From positions 3,348,001 to 3,412,000 of the forward strand of contig NZ_CP072467.1 in assembly GCF_018437505.1 (NCBI RefSeq): a stretch of 64,000 nucleotides of DNA, read 5' to 3'. A program made the position numbers and the translations under genes. The number at the start of each line of letters is the position of its first letter. Position 1 is the stretch's first letter. Shown in pieces: positions 16,496 to 25,551 of the stretch. This stretch comes from Spiractinospora alimapuensis (GTDB taxonomy: Bacteria > Actinomycetota > Actinomycetes > Streptosporangiales > Streptosporangiaceae). The notes under the pieces were generated by a model that made no database searches, had not been told where the DNA came from, and was given only the letters and a program-made list of their open reading frames with translations.

Positions 16496-17557
16496 TCAGT
16501 CGTCCAGGACCGGCGGCTTGCCGTAGCCGCGCCGCTCCAGGTCCTCGGCCGGATCGAACGGCCGCTCCGAGCCGTTCTCGCTCTCCGCGTCGCCGTTGCC
16601 GTTTCCGTGGTCGTCCCGTCCGTTGCCCTGCTTGCGCAACGCACCGGCGATGTCGTCCAACTGCTGGGTGAAGGGCCAGAACGACGATCCCGAGCCCATC
16701 TCCGAGGGCACGAACCAAACCTTGTTGGCGTCGCCCTTGGCGATCTCGGGCAGTTTCTGCAGGTACTGGTAGGCGAGGAGGTCCTGGTTCACCCGCCCGG
16801 AGTGGATGGCCTTGAACACCATCGCGATCGCATCCGCCTCACCACGGGCGCGCAGGGTCATGGCCTCGGCCTCCGCCTTGGCCTGCACGGTCTCGGCCTC
16901 CGCGCTACCCCGGGCCTTGAGGACCGCCGCCGTCTTCTCACCCTCCGCGCGCAGGACCGACGACTGCTTCTCCCCCTCCGCGGTGAGGATCTTCGCCCGC
17001 TTGTCGCGGTCGGCCTGCATCTGCTTCTCCATCGCCTCCTGAATGGACTCAGAAGGATCGATCCCCTTCAGCTCCACACGGGTGACCTTGAGCCCCCAGT
17101 CGGCCGTGGCCTCGTCGAGGACCGACCGGAGCTCCCGGTTGATCTGGTCACGCGAGGTCAGCGTCTGCTCCAGGTCCATACCACCGATGACGTTACGCAT
17201 CGTGGCCGAGACCAACTGCTCGACGGCGGTGATGAAGTTCGAGACCTTGTAGGTCGCGTCGTAGGAGTCGGTGACCCGGTAGTAGACCACCGTGTCCACA
17301 CTCACCGACAGGTTGTCCTGGGTGATGGCGGCCTGGGGCGGGAAACTGACCACCTGGTCACGCTTGTCGACCTCGACCCGGATACTGTCGACGAACGGGA
17401 TGACGATGTTGAAACCCGACTTGAGCGTCCGGTGGTATTTCCCGAATCGCTCCACAACCGCTTCGGTCGCCTGCGGGACGATGCGCACGCTACGTATCGC
17501 ACCGAACAGGAAGAGACCTGCGACAACGATGGTGATGCCGAGGCTGACGTAATTCAT
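16496..17557 (-). CDS. SPFH/band 7 (stomatin-like) membrane protein
   Basis: A 353-residue protein with an N-terminal membrane anchor (ITIVVAGLFLFGAIRSV), an SPFH domain at about residues 25-185 (IVPQATEAVVERFGKYHRTL, GFNIVIPFVDSIRVEVDKRDQVV) and a long coiled coil rich in Glu, Ala and Lys (AKILTAEGEKQSSVLRAEG). A low-complexity tail follows. Such proteins scaffold lipid microdomains and regulate membrane proteases. The partner NfeD gene usually found next to it is absent here. Confidence 0.93.
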   Translation of the reverse strand: MNYVSLGITIVVAGLFLFGAIRSVRIVPQATEAVVERFGKYHRTLKSGFNIVIPFVDSIRVEVDKRDQVVSFPPQAAITQDNLSVSVDTVVYYRVTDSYDATYKVSNFITAVEQLVSATMRNVIGGMDLEQTLTSRDQINRELRSVLDEATADWGLKVTRVELKGIDPSESIQEAMEKQMQADRDKRAKILTAEGEKQSSVLRAEGEKTAAVLKARGSAEAETVQAKAEAEAMTLRARGEADAIAMVFKAIHSGRVNQDLLAYQYLQKLPEIAKGDANKVWFVPSEMGSGSSFWPFTQQLDDIAGALRKQGNGRDDHGNGNGDAESENGSERPFDPAEDLERRGYGKPPVLDD

Positions 17558-17909
17558 CGAGGCGGCTCCGGGTCCTCAGCTTGGGGACAGGGGACGAAAT
17601 CCGACGTGGGGGTTCACGCCGAGATCATAGGACGCCCACGGCCCGGCAATGGTGGTGTGCGGAGAATGCGGCCCTCCGTACCGACAGGAAAGCAGACTCA
17701 ATTCGCCGACGGTTGGGCGCACTCCGTTTCCGGCGCGGCCCCACCACCACAAGTCCGCCGTCCGAAGGGGAGGACAGCCTCGTCCACATGTGGACACCCG
17801 AGGTGATTATGACCGAACCGGAAGGGGATTATGCCTTTCGGTTCCGACGGATCGACGCTGGGTTTCCCACCGGCCTCGGGATGTCGTCGTCGCCCAGAGC
17901 CATCGTCGG
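17558..17909. other. Intergenic region between the SPFH and ABC ATPase genes
   Basis: A stretch of 352 bases with no ORF of coding character on either strand. It must hold the SPFH promoter. I see no terminator-grade hairpin or repeat in it. Confidence 0.45.
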
Positions 17910-18695
17910 TCAGATCGCCCGAGCGCTCCAGCGGCCGTCCACCTGCTCCACCTTGAGACGCAGCCCGAAGGTCTCGCTCACGGTGCTCGCGGTCAACACG
18001 CTGGCGATGGGGCCCGCGGCGACCGCTCTTCCCTCCCGCAACAACAGGGCGTGGGTGAACCCCGGCGGAATCTCCTCCAAGTGGTGGGTCACCATCACGG
18101 TGCACGGCGACGTCTCGTCCCTGGCGAGAACGGACAGCCGCCCGACCAGGTCCTCCCGACCACCGAGGTCGAGCCCGGCCGCGGGCTCGTCCAGCAGAAG
18201 CAGTTCCGGGTCGGGCATGAGCGCCCGCGCCACCTGCACCCTCTTGCGCTCCCCCTCGGAAAGAGTGGAGAAGCGCCGCTCGGCGAGATGCTCGACCCCG
18301 AACCAGGCCAACAGGGCCCGCGCGCGGTCGCGGTCCAGGTCGTCGTAGGCCTCGCGCCAACGGCCGAGGATGGCGTAGGAGGCGCTCATCACCAGGTCGA
18401 TCGCCTTCTCCTGGCCGGGGATCTCGTTGGCCACCGCCGCGCTGGCGAATCCGACGCGCGGGCGCACCTCGAACACGTCGACGGCGCCGAGCCGCTCCTC
18501 CAGCACCTCAACCGTGCCCTCGGTCGGGAAGAGCTGGGTCGCGGCGACACGCAGAAGGGTCGTCTTCCCGGCACCGTTGGGTCCGATCACCACCCATCGG
18601 TCCGCGGCGTCCACGGTCCAGTCAACGTCGCTGAGCAGGTGGGCTCCGTCCCGGCGGACACCGACACCGTTCATCCGTACTACGTGGCTGTCCAT
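17910..18695 (-). CDS. ABC transporter-type ATPase subunit
   Basis: A 261-residue ATPase with Walker A GPNGAGKTTLL, Q-loop region VGFASAAVANEI, signature LSEGERKRVQVARAL, Walker B LLLLDEPAAGLDL and H-loop VTHHLEEIP. ATG 18695 is preceded by GAGGAG. No permease gene is adjacent. The layout resembles iron-chelate-type ATPases, but orphan ATPases of this kind also exist as non-transport regulators. Divergent from the DUF1707 gene. Confidence 0.88.
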   Translation of the reverse strand: MDSHVVRMNGVGVRRDGAHLLSDVDWTVDAADRWVVIGPNGAGKTTLLRVAATQLFPTEGTVEVLEERLGAVDVFEVRPRVGFASAAVANEIPGQEKAIDLVMSASYAILGRWREAYDDLDRDRARALLAWFGVEHLAERRFSTLSEGERKRVQVARALMPDPELLLLDEPAAGLDLGGREDLVGRLSVLARDETSPCTVMVTHHLEEIPPGFTHALLLREGRAVAAGPIASVLTASTVSETFGLRLKVEQVDGRWSARAI

Positions 18696-18857
18696 GACTC
18701 TCCTCGATCGCGCGCTGGTTGCGAAGATACTGCATCGGGGCTGACCGCACAGGACTGACGGACGTCCCGACACGGCGCGCACAGCCGTCGGTTTCTCAGG
18801 GGCATCCCAGGGTGGTCCCGGATACTGCGACCGCCGCGACGCGGGCAGACTTGGGGT

Positions 18858-19490
18858 ATGCACATGAGTCAGCACGGTCACGACCACGTCCGGGCCTCCG
18901 ACGCGGACCGCGACCAGGTCGCGGCCGTCCTCGCTGACGCGCTCGCCGAGGGGCGGCTCACCCCGGTCGAGCACTCGGAGCGGATGGACGCCGTGTACGC
19001 CGCGAAGACGATCGGCGACCTCGCCCCCATCACCCGGGACCTGCCCGCCGCCGGTCAGGGGATGCCGGCCCGGGAGGGGACGTTCAGCTCACCCGAGGCC
19101 CTCGACCTCGCACAGGACAGCCAGGGCCGGGAGAACATCGTGGCGGCCTTCGGTGGGGCGCAGCGGACCGGACGATGGCTGGTGGAGCCACGCACAAACG
19201 TCTCGCTCGTCTGCGGTGGGGCCGACCTCGACTTCCGTGACGCCGTCCTCAGTCAACGCGAGGTGACGATCCAGTGCGCGATCCTCTTCGGAGGACTCTC
19301 CATGACCGTCCCGCCCGGTGTCCGCGTGGTGAATCGCACCACAGCGATCATGGGCGGCACCACGCTCAACGGCACGGACGCGGTGACCGACCCTCGTGCT
19401 CCCACCGTGATGCTCACCGGAACCTGCCTGTTTGGTGGGATAACCGTCGAGCAGGTCAAGCGGGGAGAGAAGAAAAGGTCAGGCTGCTGA
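18858..19490 (+). CDS. DUF1707 and LiaF-like C-terminal domain protein
   Basis: A 210-residue protein. Residues 8-62 form the DUF1707 (SHOCT-like) helical module VRASDADRDQVAAVLADALAEGRL, YAAKTIGDLAPITRDLP. Residues about 95-200 form a beta-helical domain like LiaF/VraT cell-wall-stress proteins (IVAAFGGAQRTGRWLVEP, IQCAILFGGLSMTVPPGVRVV, GTCLFGGITVEQVK). There is no signal peptide or span. Actinobacterial homologues are associated with envelope stress, but function is not established. Confidence 0.85.
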   Translation: MHMSQHGHDHVRASDADRDQVAAVLADALAEGRLTPVEHSERMDAVYAAKTIGDLAPITRDLPAAGQGMPAREGTFSSPEALDLAQDSQGRENIVAAFGGAQRTGRWLVEPRTNVSLVCGGADLDFRDAVLSQREVTIQCAILFGGLSMTVPPGVRVVNRTTAIMGGTTLNGTDAVTDPRAPTVMLTGTCLFGGITVEQVKRGEKKRSGC

Positions 19491-19553
19491 GACGTCCGCG
19501 GGGGGAGCCCGATCCCGCGGGTAAAAACCGGAGACGAGTAACGTGGAAGGGCC

Positions 19554-20780
19554 ATGACTGATTCCACACTGCTCGTGACGGTGACCGGACCGGACCGACC
19601 TGGGGTGAGTGCGCGCCTGCTCAGCACCCTGTCGGTATTTCCCATAACCATCGTTGACCTCGAACAGGTGCTCATCAGCGACCGGCTTGTCCTTGGCGCG
19701 CAGCTCGCCGTAGACACGCGCGCCGCTCCCGGGGTACGCCGCAGGGACTTGTTCGCCGAAATCAGGGGCGCGCTCGCCAAAGTGTCCGCCGAACTGGGGA
19801 TGGACGTCTCCGTCGAGGACGGAGACGACGCGACCCTCCAACCGGGCGCCGAGGGGCGACTCCACGTCACCCTGCTGGCCAGTCCGCTGCGGCCGGCCGC
19901 GCTGGGGGCCATCACCTCCTGCATCGCGCGCGGTGGCGGCAACATCGACCGAATCGAACGCCTGGCGAGCTACCCGGTGACCGCCGTGGAGCTCGTCGTC
20001 TCCGGCGGTGACGTGGAACGACTACGCGGCGAGCTGAGCACGGAGGCGGCCGCCCAGGGCATCGACATCGCCGTCCAGCCCAGTGGCCTGCACCGCAGGG
20101 CCAAGCACCTCATCGTCATGGACGTCGACTCCACCCTCATCCAGGGCGAGGTCATCGAGCTCCTCGCCGCGCACGCGGGCTGCGCCGACGAGGTCGCCCG
20201 CGTGACCGAGGAGGCGATGCTGGGGGAGATGGACTTCGAGAAGTCCCTACGCCAGCGGGTCGCCCTGCTCAAGGGGCTCGACGCCAGCGTGCTCGACGTG
20301 GTGAGCCAGGAGCTGGTCCTCACCCCGGGGGCCCGCACGATGGTGCGCACGCTCAAGCGGCTCGGCTACGAGTTCGCGATCGTCAGCGGGGGGTTCACAC
20401 AGATCACCGACACCCTCGTCGGCGAGCTGGGGATCGACTACTGTGCCGCCAACACCTTGGAGGTCGTGGACGGCAAGCTGACCGGGGACATCGTCGGTCC
20501 CGTGGTCGATCGGGCCGGGAAGGCCGCGGCGCTGCGACAGTTCGCGGCCGAGGCACGGGTTCCCCTGAACCAGACCGTGGCGATCGGGGACGGCGCGAAC
20601 GACCTGGACATGTTGCAGGCCGCCGGACTGGGCGTGGCCTACAACGCGAAGCCGGTGGTGCGAGCAGCGGCCGACACGTCGGTCAGCGTCCCCTACCTCG
20701 ACACCATCGTGTTCCTGCTCGGTATCTCCCGCGAGGAGGTCGAGGCGGCCGACCGCGAGAACGACCCGTCGGACGGATAA
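19554..20780 (+). CDS. serB: Phosphoserine phosphatase with N-terminal ACT domains
   Basis: A 408-residue protein catalysing the last step of serine synthesis. Residues 1-170 hold two ACT-type regulatory domains (LLVTVTGPDRPGVSARLLSTL and LHVTLLASPLRPAALGAITS). The HAD catalytic core follows: MDVDSTLIQGE with the nucleophilic Asp, SGGFTQITD, DRAGKAAAL with Lys, and GDGANDLDML. The ACT pair suggests feedback control by serine or another amino acid. A terminator follows directly. Confidence 0.95.
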   Translation: MTDSTLLVTVTGPDRPGVSARLLSTLSVFPITIVDLEQVLISDRLVLGAQLAVDTRAAPGVRRRDLFAEIRGALAKVSAELGMDVSVEDGDDATLQPGAEGRLHVTLLASPLRPAALGAITSCIARGGGNIDRIERLASYPVTAVELVVSGGDVERLRGELSTEAAAQGIDIAVQPSGLHRRAKHLIVMDVDSTLIQGEVIELLAAHAGCADEVARVTEEAMLGEMDFEKSLRQRVALLKGLDASVLDVVSQELVLTPGARTMVRTLKRLGYEFAIVSGGFTQITDTLVGELGIDYCAANTLEVVDGKLTGDIVGPVVDRAGKAAALRQFAAEARVPLNQTVAIGDGANDLDMLQAAGLGVAYNAKPVVRAAADTSVSVPYLDTIVFLLGISREEVEAADRENDPSDG

Positions 20781-20785
20781 CCGCC

Positions 20786-20820
20786 CTGACGCGGCCCCGA
20801 CGTGCCACGGGGCCGCGTCA
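20786..20820. terminator. Bidirectional hairpin terminator after serB
   Basis: A 12-13 bp GC stem (20787-20799 with 20808-20820) starts 6 bases after the serB stop. Its right arm contains the stop codon of a small opposing ORF. Confidence 0.7.
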
Positions 20821-20913
20821 TGGCGGCCCGAACACGATCGCGAAGGTCGCGAACGCCGCGACGATGAGCAGCATCACCCCGACCAGAACCGCGAGGCCCT
20901 TCATACCTGCCAT
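20818..20913 (-). CDS. Tiny single-span membrane protein
   Basis: A 31-residue ORF from ATG 20913: MAGMKGLAVLVGVMLLIV continuing into AAFATFAIVFGPP. Nearly the whole peptide is one hydrophobic span after a short Lys-containing head. Such mini membrane proteins are common in actinobacteria. No Shine-Dalgarno of note is visible, and the stop codon falls in the serB terminator stem. I do not recognise a family with confidence. Confidence 0.45.
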   Translation of the reverse strand: MAGMKGLAVLVGVMLLIVAAFATFAIVFGPP

Positions 20914-21192
20914 GGGGTCAGTGTCCCACGGGGTGTTCCCCACCCATTTCCGGGGCCGCCAGGGCCTGACCCGGACCGACGCGTGACCCACGCCTACGCG
21001 GCGCGGCTCGTACTGTGCCGCGCCGCGACGTGTCCGGCGCGATCCCGGTCCGACAGGTCCGACACCACGTTCGCGCGCTCGGCCTGGCGTGGCGGCCCAC
21101 GACACAACGCCGGCCCCGACACACGGAGTGCGGGACCGGCGCAGTAGTGCGGAATTGCTCGATGTGGTGTTGTCGGGCGACGCGAGATCGGG

Positions 21193-23613
21193 TTACTTCT
21201 CGCTGGACGCCTCGGAGGTGGCCGCCTCCTCTGACCCGTTTCGGCTCGCACCGTCGGCGCCGGAGGGGACCGTGACCCCGGCGGCGGCGCCGTTTCCGTT
21301 GAGGGGGGCGCCCTCACGCGCCGGAACGGGGGTCGTCTCCTGGCCGTTGGGGACGGAACGCCGCTTGGACCACAGGATCGCCCCAACGATGGCGGCGACC
21401 GCCACGACGACGATGCCCAGACGTGCGGCGAGGTTGTCCTGCAGCATCACCACACTGGGGGCGACCAACAACGCCACCAGGTTCATCACCTTGAGCAGCG
21501 GGTTGATGGCCGGGCCGGCCGTGTCCTTGAACGGATCGCCCACGGTGTCACCGATGATGGTGGCCTCGTGCGAGTCCGACCCCTTGCCGCCGTGGTGCCC
21601 GTCCTCGACCAGCTTCTTGGCGTTGTCCCACGCACCCCCGGAGTTGGCGAGGAACACCGCCATGAGCACGCCCGCCGCGATGGCGCCGCCGAGGAACCCG
21701 CCGAGCGGTCCGTAGCCCAGAGCGAAGCCGACAGCGATCGGCGTGAGCACCGCGAGCAGGCCCGGCGTGATCAGTTCACGCAGGGAGTCCCGGGTGCAGA
21801 TGTCGACGACGCGGCCGTACTCCGGTTCCTCGGTGCCGTCCATGATGCCCGGACGGGTGCGGAACTGGTTGCGGACCTCCTGAACGACCCGGCCGGCCGC
21901 ACGGCCCACCGCCATGATGGCCAGACCGGAGAACAGGAAGACCACGGACGCGCCGATGATCACGCCCACGAGCACGTCCGGCACGTCGAGGGACATGCTG
22001 AACGCCTCGCCCTCGGGCAGGTAGCGCTCGACCGTCGTACGGAAGGCGCCGAACAAGGCGGTCGCCGCCAGGACGGCCGTCGCGATCGCGATCCCCTTGG
22101 TGATGGCCTTCGTGGTGTTACCGACGGCGTCGAGGCTCGTCAGCACGTCCGCGCCCTTGCCTTCGACGTCGCCGGACATCTCCGCGATGCCCTGGGCGTT
22201 GTCGGCGACCGGGCCGAAGGTGTCCATCGACACGATGACACCCACCGTGGTCAGCAGACCCGTACCGGCGAGGGCCACCGCGAAGAGGCTCAGTGTGAGG
22301 TCCCCCGAGCCGAGCTGGAACGCCGCGAACACGGTTCCCGCGATGAGGAGCGCCGAATAGACGGCGGACTCCAGCCCCACCGAGATGCCCGACAGAATCA
22401 CGGTCGCCGCACCGGTCTCGGAGCTCTCCCCGATCTCCCGCACGGGACGACGGTCCGTCTCGGTGAAGTAGCCGGTGAGGAGTTGGATGGCGGCCGCGAG
22501 CACGAGCCCGAGGAGGACAGCGCCGACGACGAACAGGCGTGGGTCGCCGTCGAGGGCGGCGATCTCCGCGCCGACGCCCTGAGGGCCGCCCTCCCCGTAG
22601 TTCAGTCCCGCGTAGCTGGACGGGAGGTAGAAGTAGGCGGCGATGGCGACGAGGATCGCGGAGGCGCCCGCCGAGATGAAGAACCCGCGGTTGATGGCCG
22701 CCATCCCGGACTTGTCCCGGGCCATCGGCGTGACCGCGAAGACACCGATCACCGCGGTGATGACACCGATCATCGGCACCAGCAGCGGGAAGACCAGCCC
22801 GTGGAACCCGAACGCGGCCCAGCCGAGGATCAACGCCGCGACCAGGACCACAGCGTAGGACTCGAACAGGTCCGCGGCCATTCCGGCGCAGTCGCCGACA
22901 TTGTCACCCACATTGTCGGCGATAGTCGCGGCGTTCCGGGGATCGTCCTCCGGAATATTCTGCTCGACCTTTCCGACGAGGTCGGCTCCCACGTCGGCGG
23001 CCTTGGTGAAGATTCCGCCACCAACACGCATGAACATGGCCAGCAGAGCCGCGCCAAATCCGAAGCCCTCCAGCACGATCGGGGCCTGATTGCCATAGAG
23101 CAGCACAACGACCGCCGCGCCGGCGAGACCAAGGCCCACGGTGAACATTCCGGCCACACCACCGGTACGGAAAGCGATACGCATCGCGTTCCGCTCACCG
23201 CCCGCACGGGCGGCGGCGGCCACACGGACGTTTCCACGCACCGCGAGCCACATGCCCATAAACCCGGTGAGCGCGGAGAATATCGCTCCCAAGGCGAAGA
23301 ACGCCGAACGTCCCGCCCTGATCCACCAGTCGTCGGCTGGCAGCAACAGGAGCAACAGGGGAATCGCGACGGCGAATATGATCAAGGTGCGAAACTGGCG
23401 TTTCAGGTACGCCGCCGCACCTTCCTGCACCGCTCTCGCGATGTTCTGCATTCTCTCGGTGCCCTGGTCGGCATTGATGACCTCGCGGACGAGAGCTCCG
23501 GCGACGGCGAGCGCGAGCAGCGCCACCACCAGGATCACGACCGCCAGGGTGAGATCCATCCCTGCCAGGGTCAACACCGAGCCATCCTCGGCAGCGAGGT
23601 TCGGCTCAGACAA
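21193..23613 (-). CDS. hppA: K+-independent membrane-bound proton-pumping pyrophosphatase
   Basis: An 806-residue protein with about 16 membrane spans that couples pyrophosphate hydrolysis to ion pumping. Substrate-site motifs are DVGADLVGKVE, the Asp-rich IADNVGDNVGDCAGMAADLFES and GDTVGDPFKDTAGPAINPLLK. In GNTTKAITKG the Lys and Thr stand where K+-independent H+-pumps have them, whereas K+-dependent enzymes have Ala and Gly. It starts with TTG 23613 behind a perfect AGGAGG spaced five bases. The C-terminal extension of about 70 residues is low-complexity Gly/Ala/Ser/Glu. Confidence 0.96.
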   Translation of the reverse strand: MSEPNLAAEDGSVLTLAGMDLTLAVVILVVALLALAVAGALVREVINADQGTERMQNIARAVQEGAAAYLKRQFRTLIIFAVAIPLLLLLLPADDWWIRAGRSAFFALGAIFSALTGFMGMWLAVRGNVRVAAAARAGGERNAMRIAFRTGGVAGMFTVGLGLAGAAVVVLLYGNQAPIVLEGFGFGAALLAMFMRVGGGIFTKAADVGADLVGKVEQNIPEDDPRNAATIADNVGDNVGDCAGMAADLFESYAVVLVAALILGWAAFGFHGLVFPLLVPMIGVITAVIGVFAVTPMARDKSGMAAINRGFFISAGASAILVAIAAYFYLPSSYAGLNYGEGGPQGVGAEIAALDGDPRLFVVGAVLLGLVLAAAIQLLTGYFTETDRRPVREIGESSETGAATVILSGISVGLESAVYSALLIAGTVFAAFQLGSGDLTLSLFAVALAGTGLLTTVGVIVSMDTFGPVADNAQGIAEMSGDVEGKGADVLTSLDAVGNTTKAITKGIAIATAVLAATALFGAFRTTVERYLPEGEAFSMSLDVPDVLVGVIIGASVVFLFSGLAIMAVGRAAGRVVQEVRNQFRTRPGIMDGTEEPEYGRVVDICTRDSLRELITPGLLAVLTPIAVGFALGYGPLGGFLGGAIAAGVLMAVFLANSGGAWDNAKKLVEDGHHGGKGSDSHEATIIGDTVGDPFKDTAGPAINPLLKVMNLVALLVAPSVVMLQDNLAARLGIVVVAVAAIVGAILWSKRRSVPNGQETTPVPAREGAPLNGNGAAAGVTVPSGADGASRNGSEEAATSEASSEK

Positions 23614-24059
23614 TCCGTCCTCCTAGGCTCAATTCTGTGGGTCAGGTAGGAAGGGGTACATTCCCGTCGCCCCGCCCGGCGTCGCGGGCTTCTTCCGCTG
23701 CAGGTCTCGTGTACCCTCCCGCTTCTCACCCCGTATGCGGAGCGCTATTCACCTTGTGGTGAATTGTCCGGCAACGCTCACACCAGGGAAATGCGGTGTC
23801 GCCGTGCACTGCTCGACCGTTTCCGCGAGATGAACGCGGACGGTGTCCCGGGATTCTACGTGGCGCGGGTCTCACTGCCTAATGGAGGCCCAAGTTCAGT
23901 ACGGAGTGTGAGGAGAGTTGGGAAGGTCGGCTTCGTGTGGAATAGGCCGAGAACATTCCGGATACGCGTCTGTTTCGGTGGGGCGTTTTCGTTCTTCGCC
24001 GGAAGACCCTTGGACGCCTGACTGCGCACAGTGACCGAAAACGGTGAACGGGGAATGTT
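23614..24059. other. Intergenic region upstream of hppA
   Basis: 446 bases without credible genes. It holds the hppA ribosome-binding site and an inverted repeat ATTCACC-TTGT-GGTGAAT at 23747-23764, about 135 bases upstream of hppA. An 85-codon plus-strand ORF (23764-24021) has no coding character. Confidence 0.45.
23747..23764. promoter_or_regulatory. 7-bp inverted repeat upstream of hppA, candidate operator
   Basis: ATTCACC and GGTGAAT form a perfect inverted repeat with spacer TTGT. It sits between hppA and the EphE-like gene and could bind a dimeric regulator of hppA. No consensus is recognised. Confidence 0.35.
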
Positions 24060-24971
24060 TTAGCGCGGGGTGAGCATCGAGTCGACCGTCCGCTGTAACC
24101 AATCCACCAGAATCCCGCCCACCGCGTCGGGTTGTTCCTCGTGTGGGAAGTGGCCGGCCCCCGCGACGAACCGGAGAGTCCACGGCGCGTGCGCGTGGCG
24201 ATGGGCGCTCTCCACCGCCGCCGCCGGAACCACGCGGTCCAGGGAGCCGTGGAGCCGCAGGGTCGGTACTCGAATCGGACGACGCATTCGTGCCCGGTAA
24301 CGGCGGCCCTCGGTCCGCAGGGGGGAGCGCGCCATCCACCGGTGGGTCGCGAGCGCGCGACGCGCCACACCAGGGACCTGGAAGGCGTCCCGGTAGCGTC
24401 GCTCGGCGACCGGATCGGACCACCCCCGGGCGTACCCACGGCGCAGGAACGACACCATGGGGGCGGCGTCCGCGTGGAGTAGGCCTCGCTCGGCCAGGAT
24501 CGGTGGCCGCCAACCCAGGACCTGGCGACGCAGCCTCCCCCGCGGAAGACCGAAAAGCGACCGCCACGTGCCGGGATGCGGCGTCGACAGGACGGCGAGA
24601 CCGCGGACGAGTGAGGTGTGGACGGCCGCCGTCGTCCACGCGACGAGCCCGCCGGTTCCGTGCCCGACCACGACGGCGTCGCGGGCGCCGAGAGCGCGGA
24701 TGACCCCCGCGGCGTCCGCCGCGAGGGTCAGAGGGTCGTATCCGCGAGGCGGCTTGTCACTGGCGCCGTACCCCCGCAGGTCCATGGCGACCGCGCGGTA
24801 CCCGGCCTCGGCGAGGGAGACCAACTGACCACGCCAGGTCCACCAGAACTGGGGGAACCCGTGGAGGAGGAGCACCAGCGGCCCCTCGCCGTACTCGGCG
24901 ACGTGGAACCGGCATCCCGCGGCACTGACCGTCCGATGGGCCCACGGGCCCTCGAGCAGGACCGTACGGAC
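24060..24971 (-). CDS. EphE-like alpha/beta-hydrolase (epoxide hydrolase family), start codon unclear
   Basis: An alpha/beta-hydrolase with oxyanion-hole motif LLHGFPQFWWTWR, AVAMDLRGYGASDKPP, the elbow VVGHGTGGLVAW (Gly-Thr-Gly where GxDxG or GxSxG is expected), LHGSLDRVVP and GAGHFPHEEQP with the catalytic-type His. The order holin-like gene plus acs upstream matches Rv3670 (ephE). Family-like sequence (VRTVLLEGPWAHRTV, FHVAEYGEGPLV) continues upstream to 24971, two bases after the neighbouring stop, but the first ATG/GTG/TTG in frame is GTG 24875. Start is thus either non-canonical (CTG 24959 is one option) or the protein is shortened at the N-terminus. Confidence 0.75.
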   Translation of the reverse strand, partial: VRTVLLEGPWAHRTVSAAGCRFHVAEYGEGPLVLLLHGFPQFWWTWRGQLVSLAEAGYRAVAMDLRGYGASDKPPRGYDPLTLAADAAGVIRALGARDAVVVGHGTGGLVAWTTAAVHTSLVRGLAVLSTPHPGTWRSLFGLPRGRLRRQVLGWRPPILAERGLLHADAAPMVSFLRRGYARGWSDPVAERRYRDAFQVPGVARRALATHRWMARSPLRTEGRRYRARMRRPIRVPTLRLHGSLDRVVPAAAVESAHRHAHAPWTLRFVAGAGHFPHEEQPDAVGGILVDWLQRTVDSMLTPR

Positions 24972-24972
24972 G

Positions 24973-25428
24973 TCAGACGCGATCGACGACCCCGTCGCCG
25001 GTGTCCTCGGGCTTGCGGTGTCTGATCGCCGCGAAGGTCTGTGGCAGGCTCGCCTTGGTCTCCGGTGTTCCCCGCATACCGCGGAACCGTCGCAGCCCCC
25101 AGAGGCCGAACACGATCACCAGGAGCAGGTAGAAGCCGGTGACGATGGCGAACGCGCCCCACAACGGCAGCCAGACGTAAAGGACGAAGCCGAGGGTCGC
25201 CGACAGCAGGATGATGAACAGGTGGGCGATGACCGCCGCGGCGGCGAACATGCCCGTACCGGTCGCCACAGCCTTGGCGTCATGGGCGATCTCGGCCTTG
25301 GCCAGCTCGATCTGAAGCCGAATGAGCTCGGCGAGTTCGGTGTTGGCGTCGGCGACGAGTTCACCCACGGAGCGTTCGCTCGGCGGCTCTTGACCCGCGC
25401 CCTCGTCGCCCGGCGTGGTCTGCGCCAT
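24973..25428 (-). CDS. Phage-holin-superfamily (Phage_holin_3_6) membrane protein
   Basis: A 151-residue protein with an N-terminal cytoplasmic amphipathic helix (SVGELVADANTELAELIRLQIELAKAEI) and two membrane spans at about residues 60-82 and 87-112. A basic tail ends the protein. The fold matches the actinobacterial 'phage holin family' that is not phage-derived and lies next to ephE and acs in mycobacteria. Function is not established; it probably affects the membrane or cell envelope. Confidence 0.85.
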   Translation of the reverse strand: MAQTTPGDEGAGQEPPSERSVGELVADANTELAELIRLQIELAKAEIAHDAKAVATGTGMFAAAAVIAHLFIILLSATLGFVLYVWLPLWGAFAIVTGFYLLLVIVFGLWGLRRFRGMRGTPETKASLPQTFAAIRHRKPEDTGDGVVDRV

Positions 25429-25507
25429 TGGTCGACTCCCTTCCCCCGCACCTCACTGGTTTCAGGGAACGATCCTCGCACATGTGGACACCGGTCACCG
25501 CGAAGGC

Positions 25508-25535
25508 CCGGCGGGGAAGCGTCGATCCCCGCCGG
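25508..25535 (-). terminator. Hairpin terminator after acs
   Basis: A perfect 10-bp stem CCGGCGGGGA / TCCCCGCCGG (25508-25517 with 25526-25535) around an 8-base loop, 17 bases beyond the acs stop. Confidence 0.65.
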
Positions 25536-25551
25536 ATTCTCCGTTCGGTCG

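Noticed and set aside
17576-17797. 73-codon minus-strand ORF upstream of the SPFH gene, considered as NfeD remnant
   Set aside because: It has no hydrophobic span or OB-fold pattern and no resemblance to NfeD.
21568-23649. 693-codon ORF antisense to hppA
   Set aside because: A shadow of hppA; the translation is dominated by Arg, Asp, Gly and His and has no domain.
24973-25428. Holin-like gene as a sign of a prophage
   Set aside because: It belongs to a chromosomal actinobacterial family next to acs; no other phage gene is nearby.
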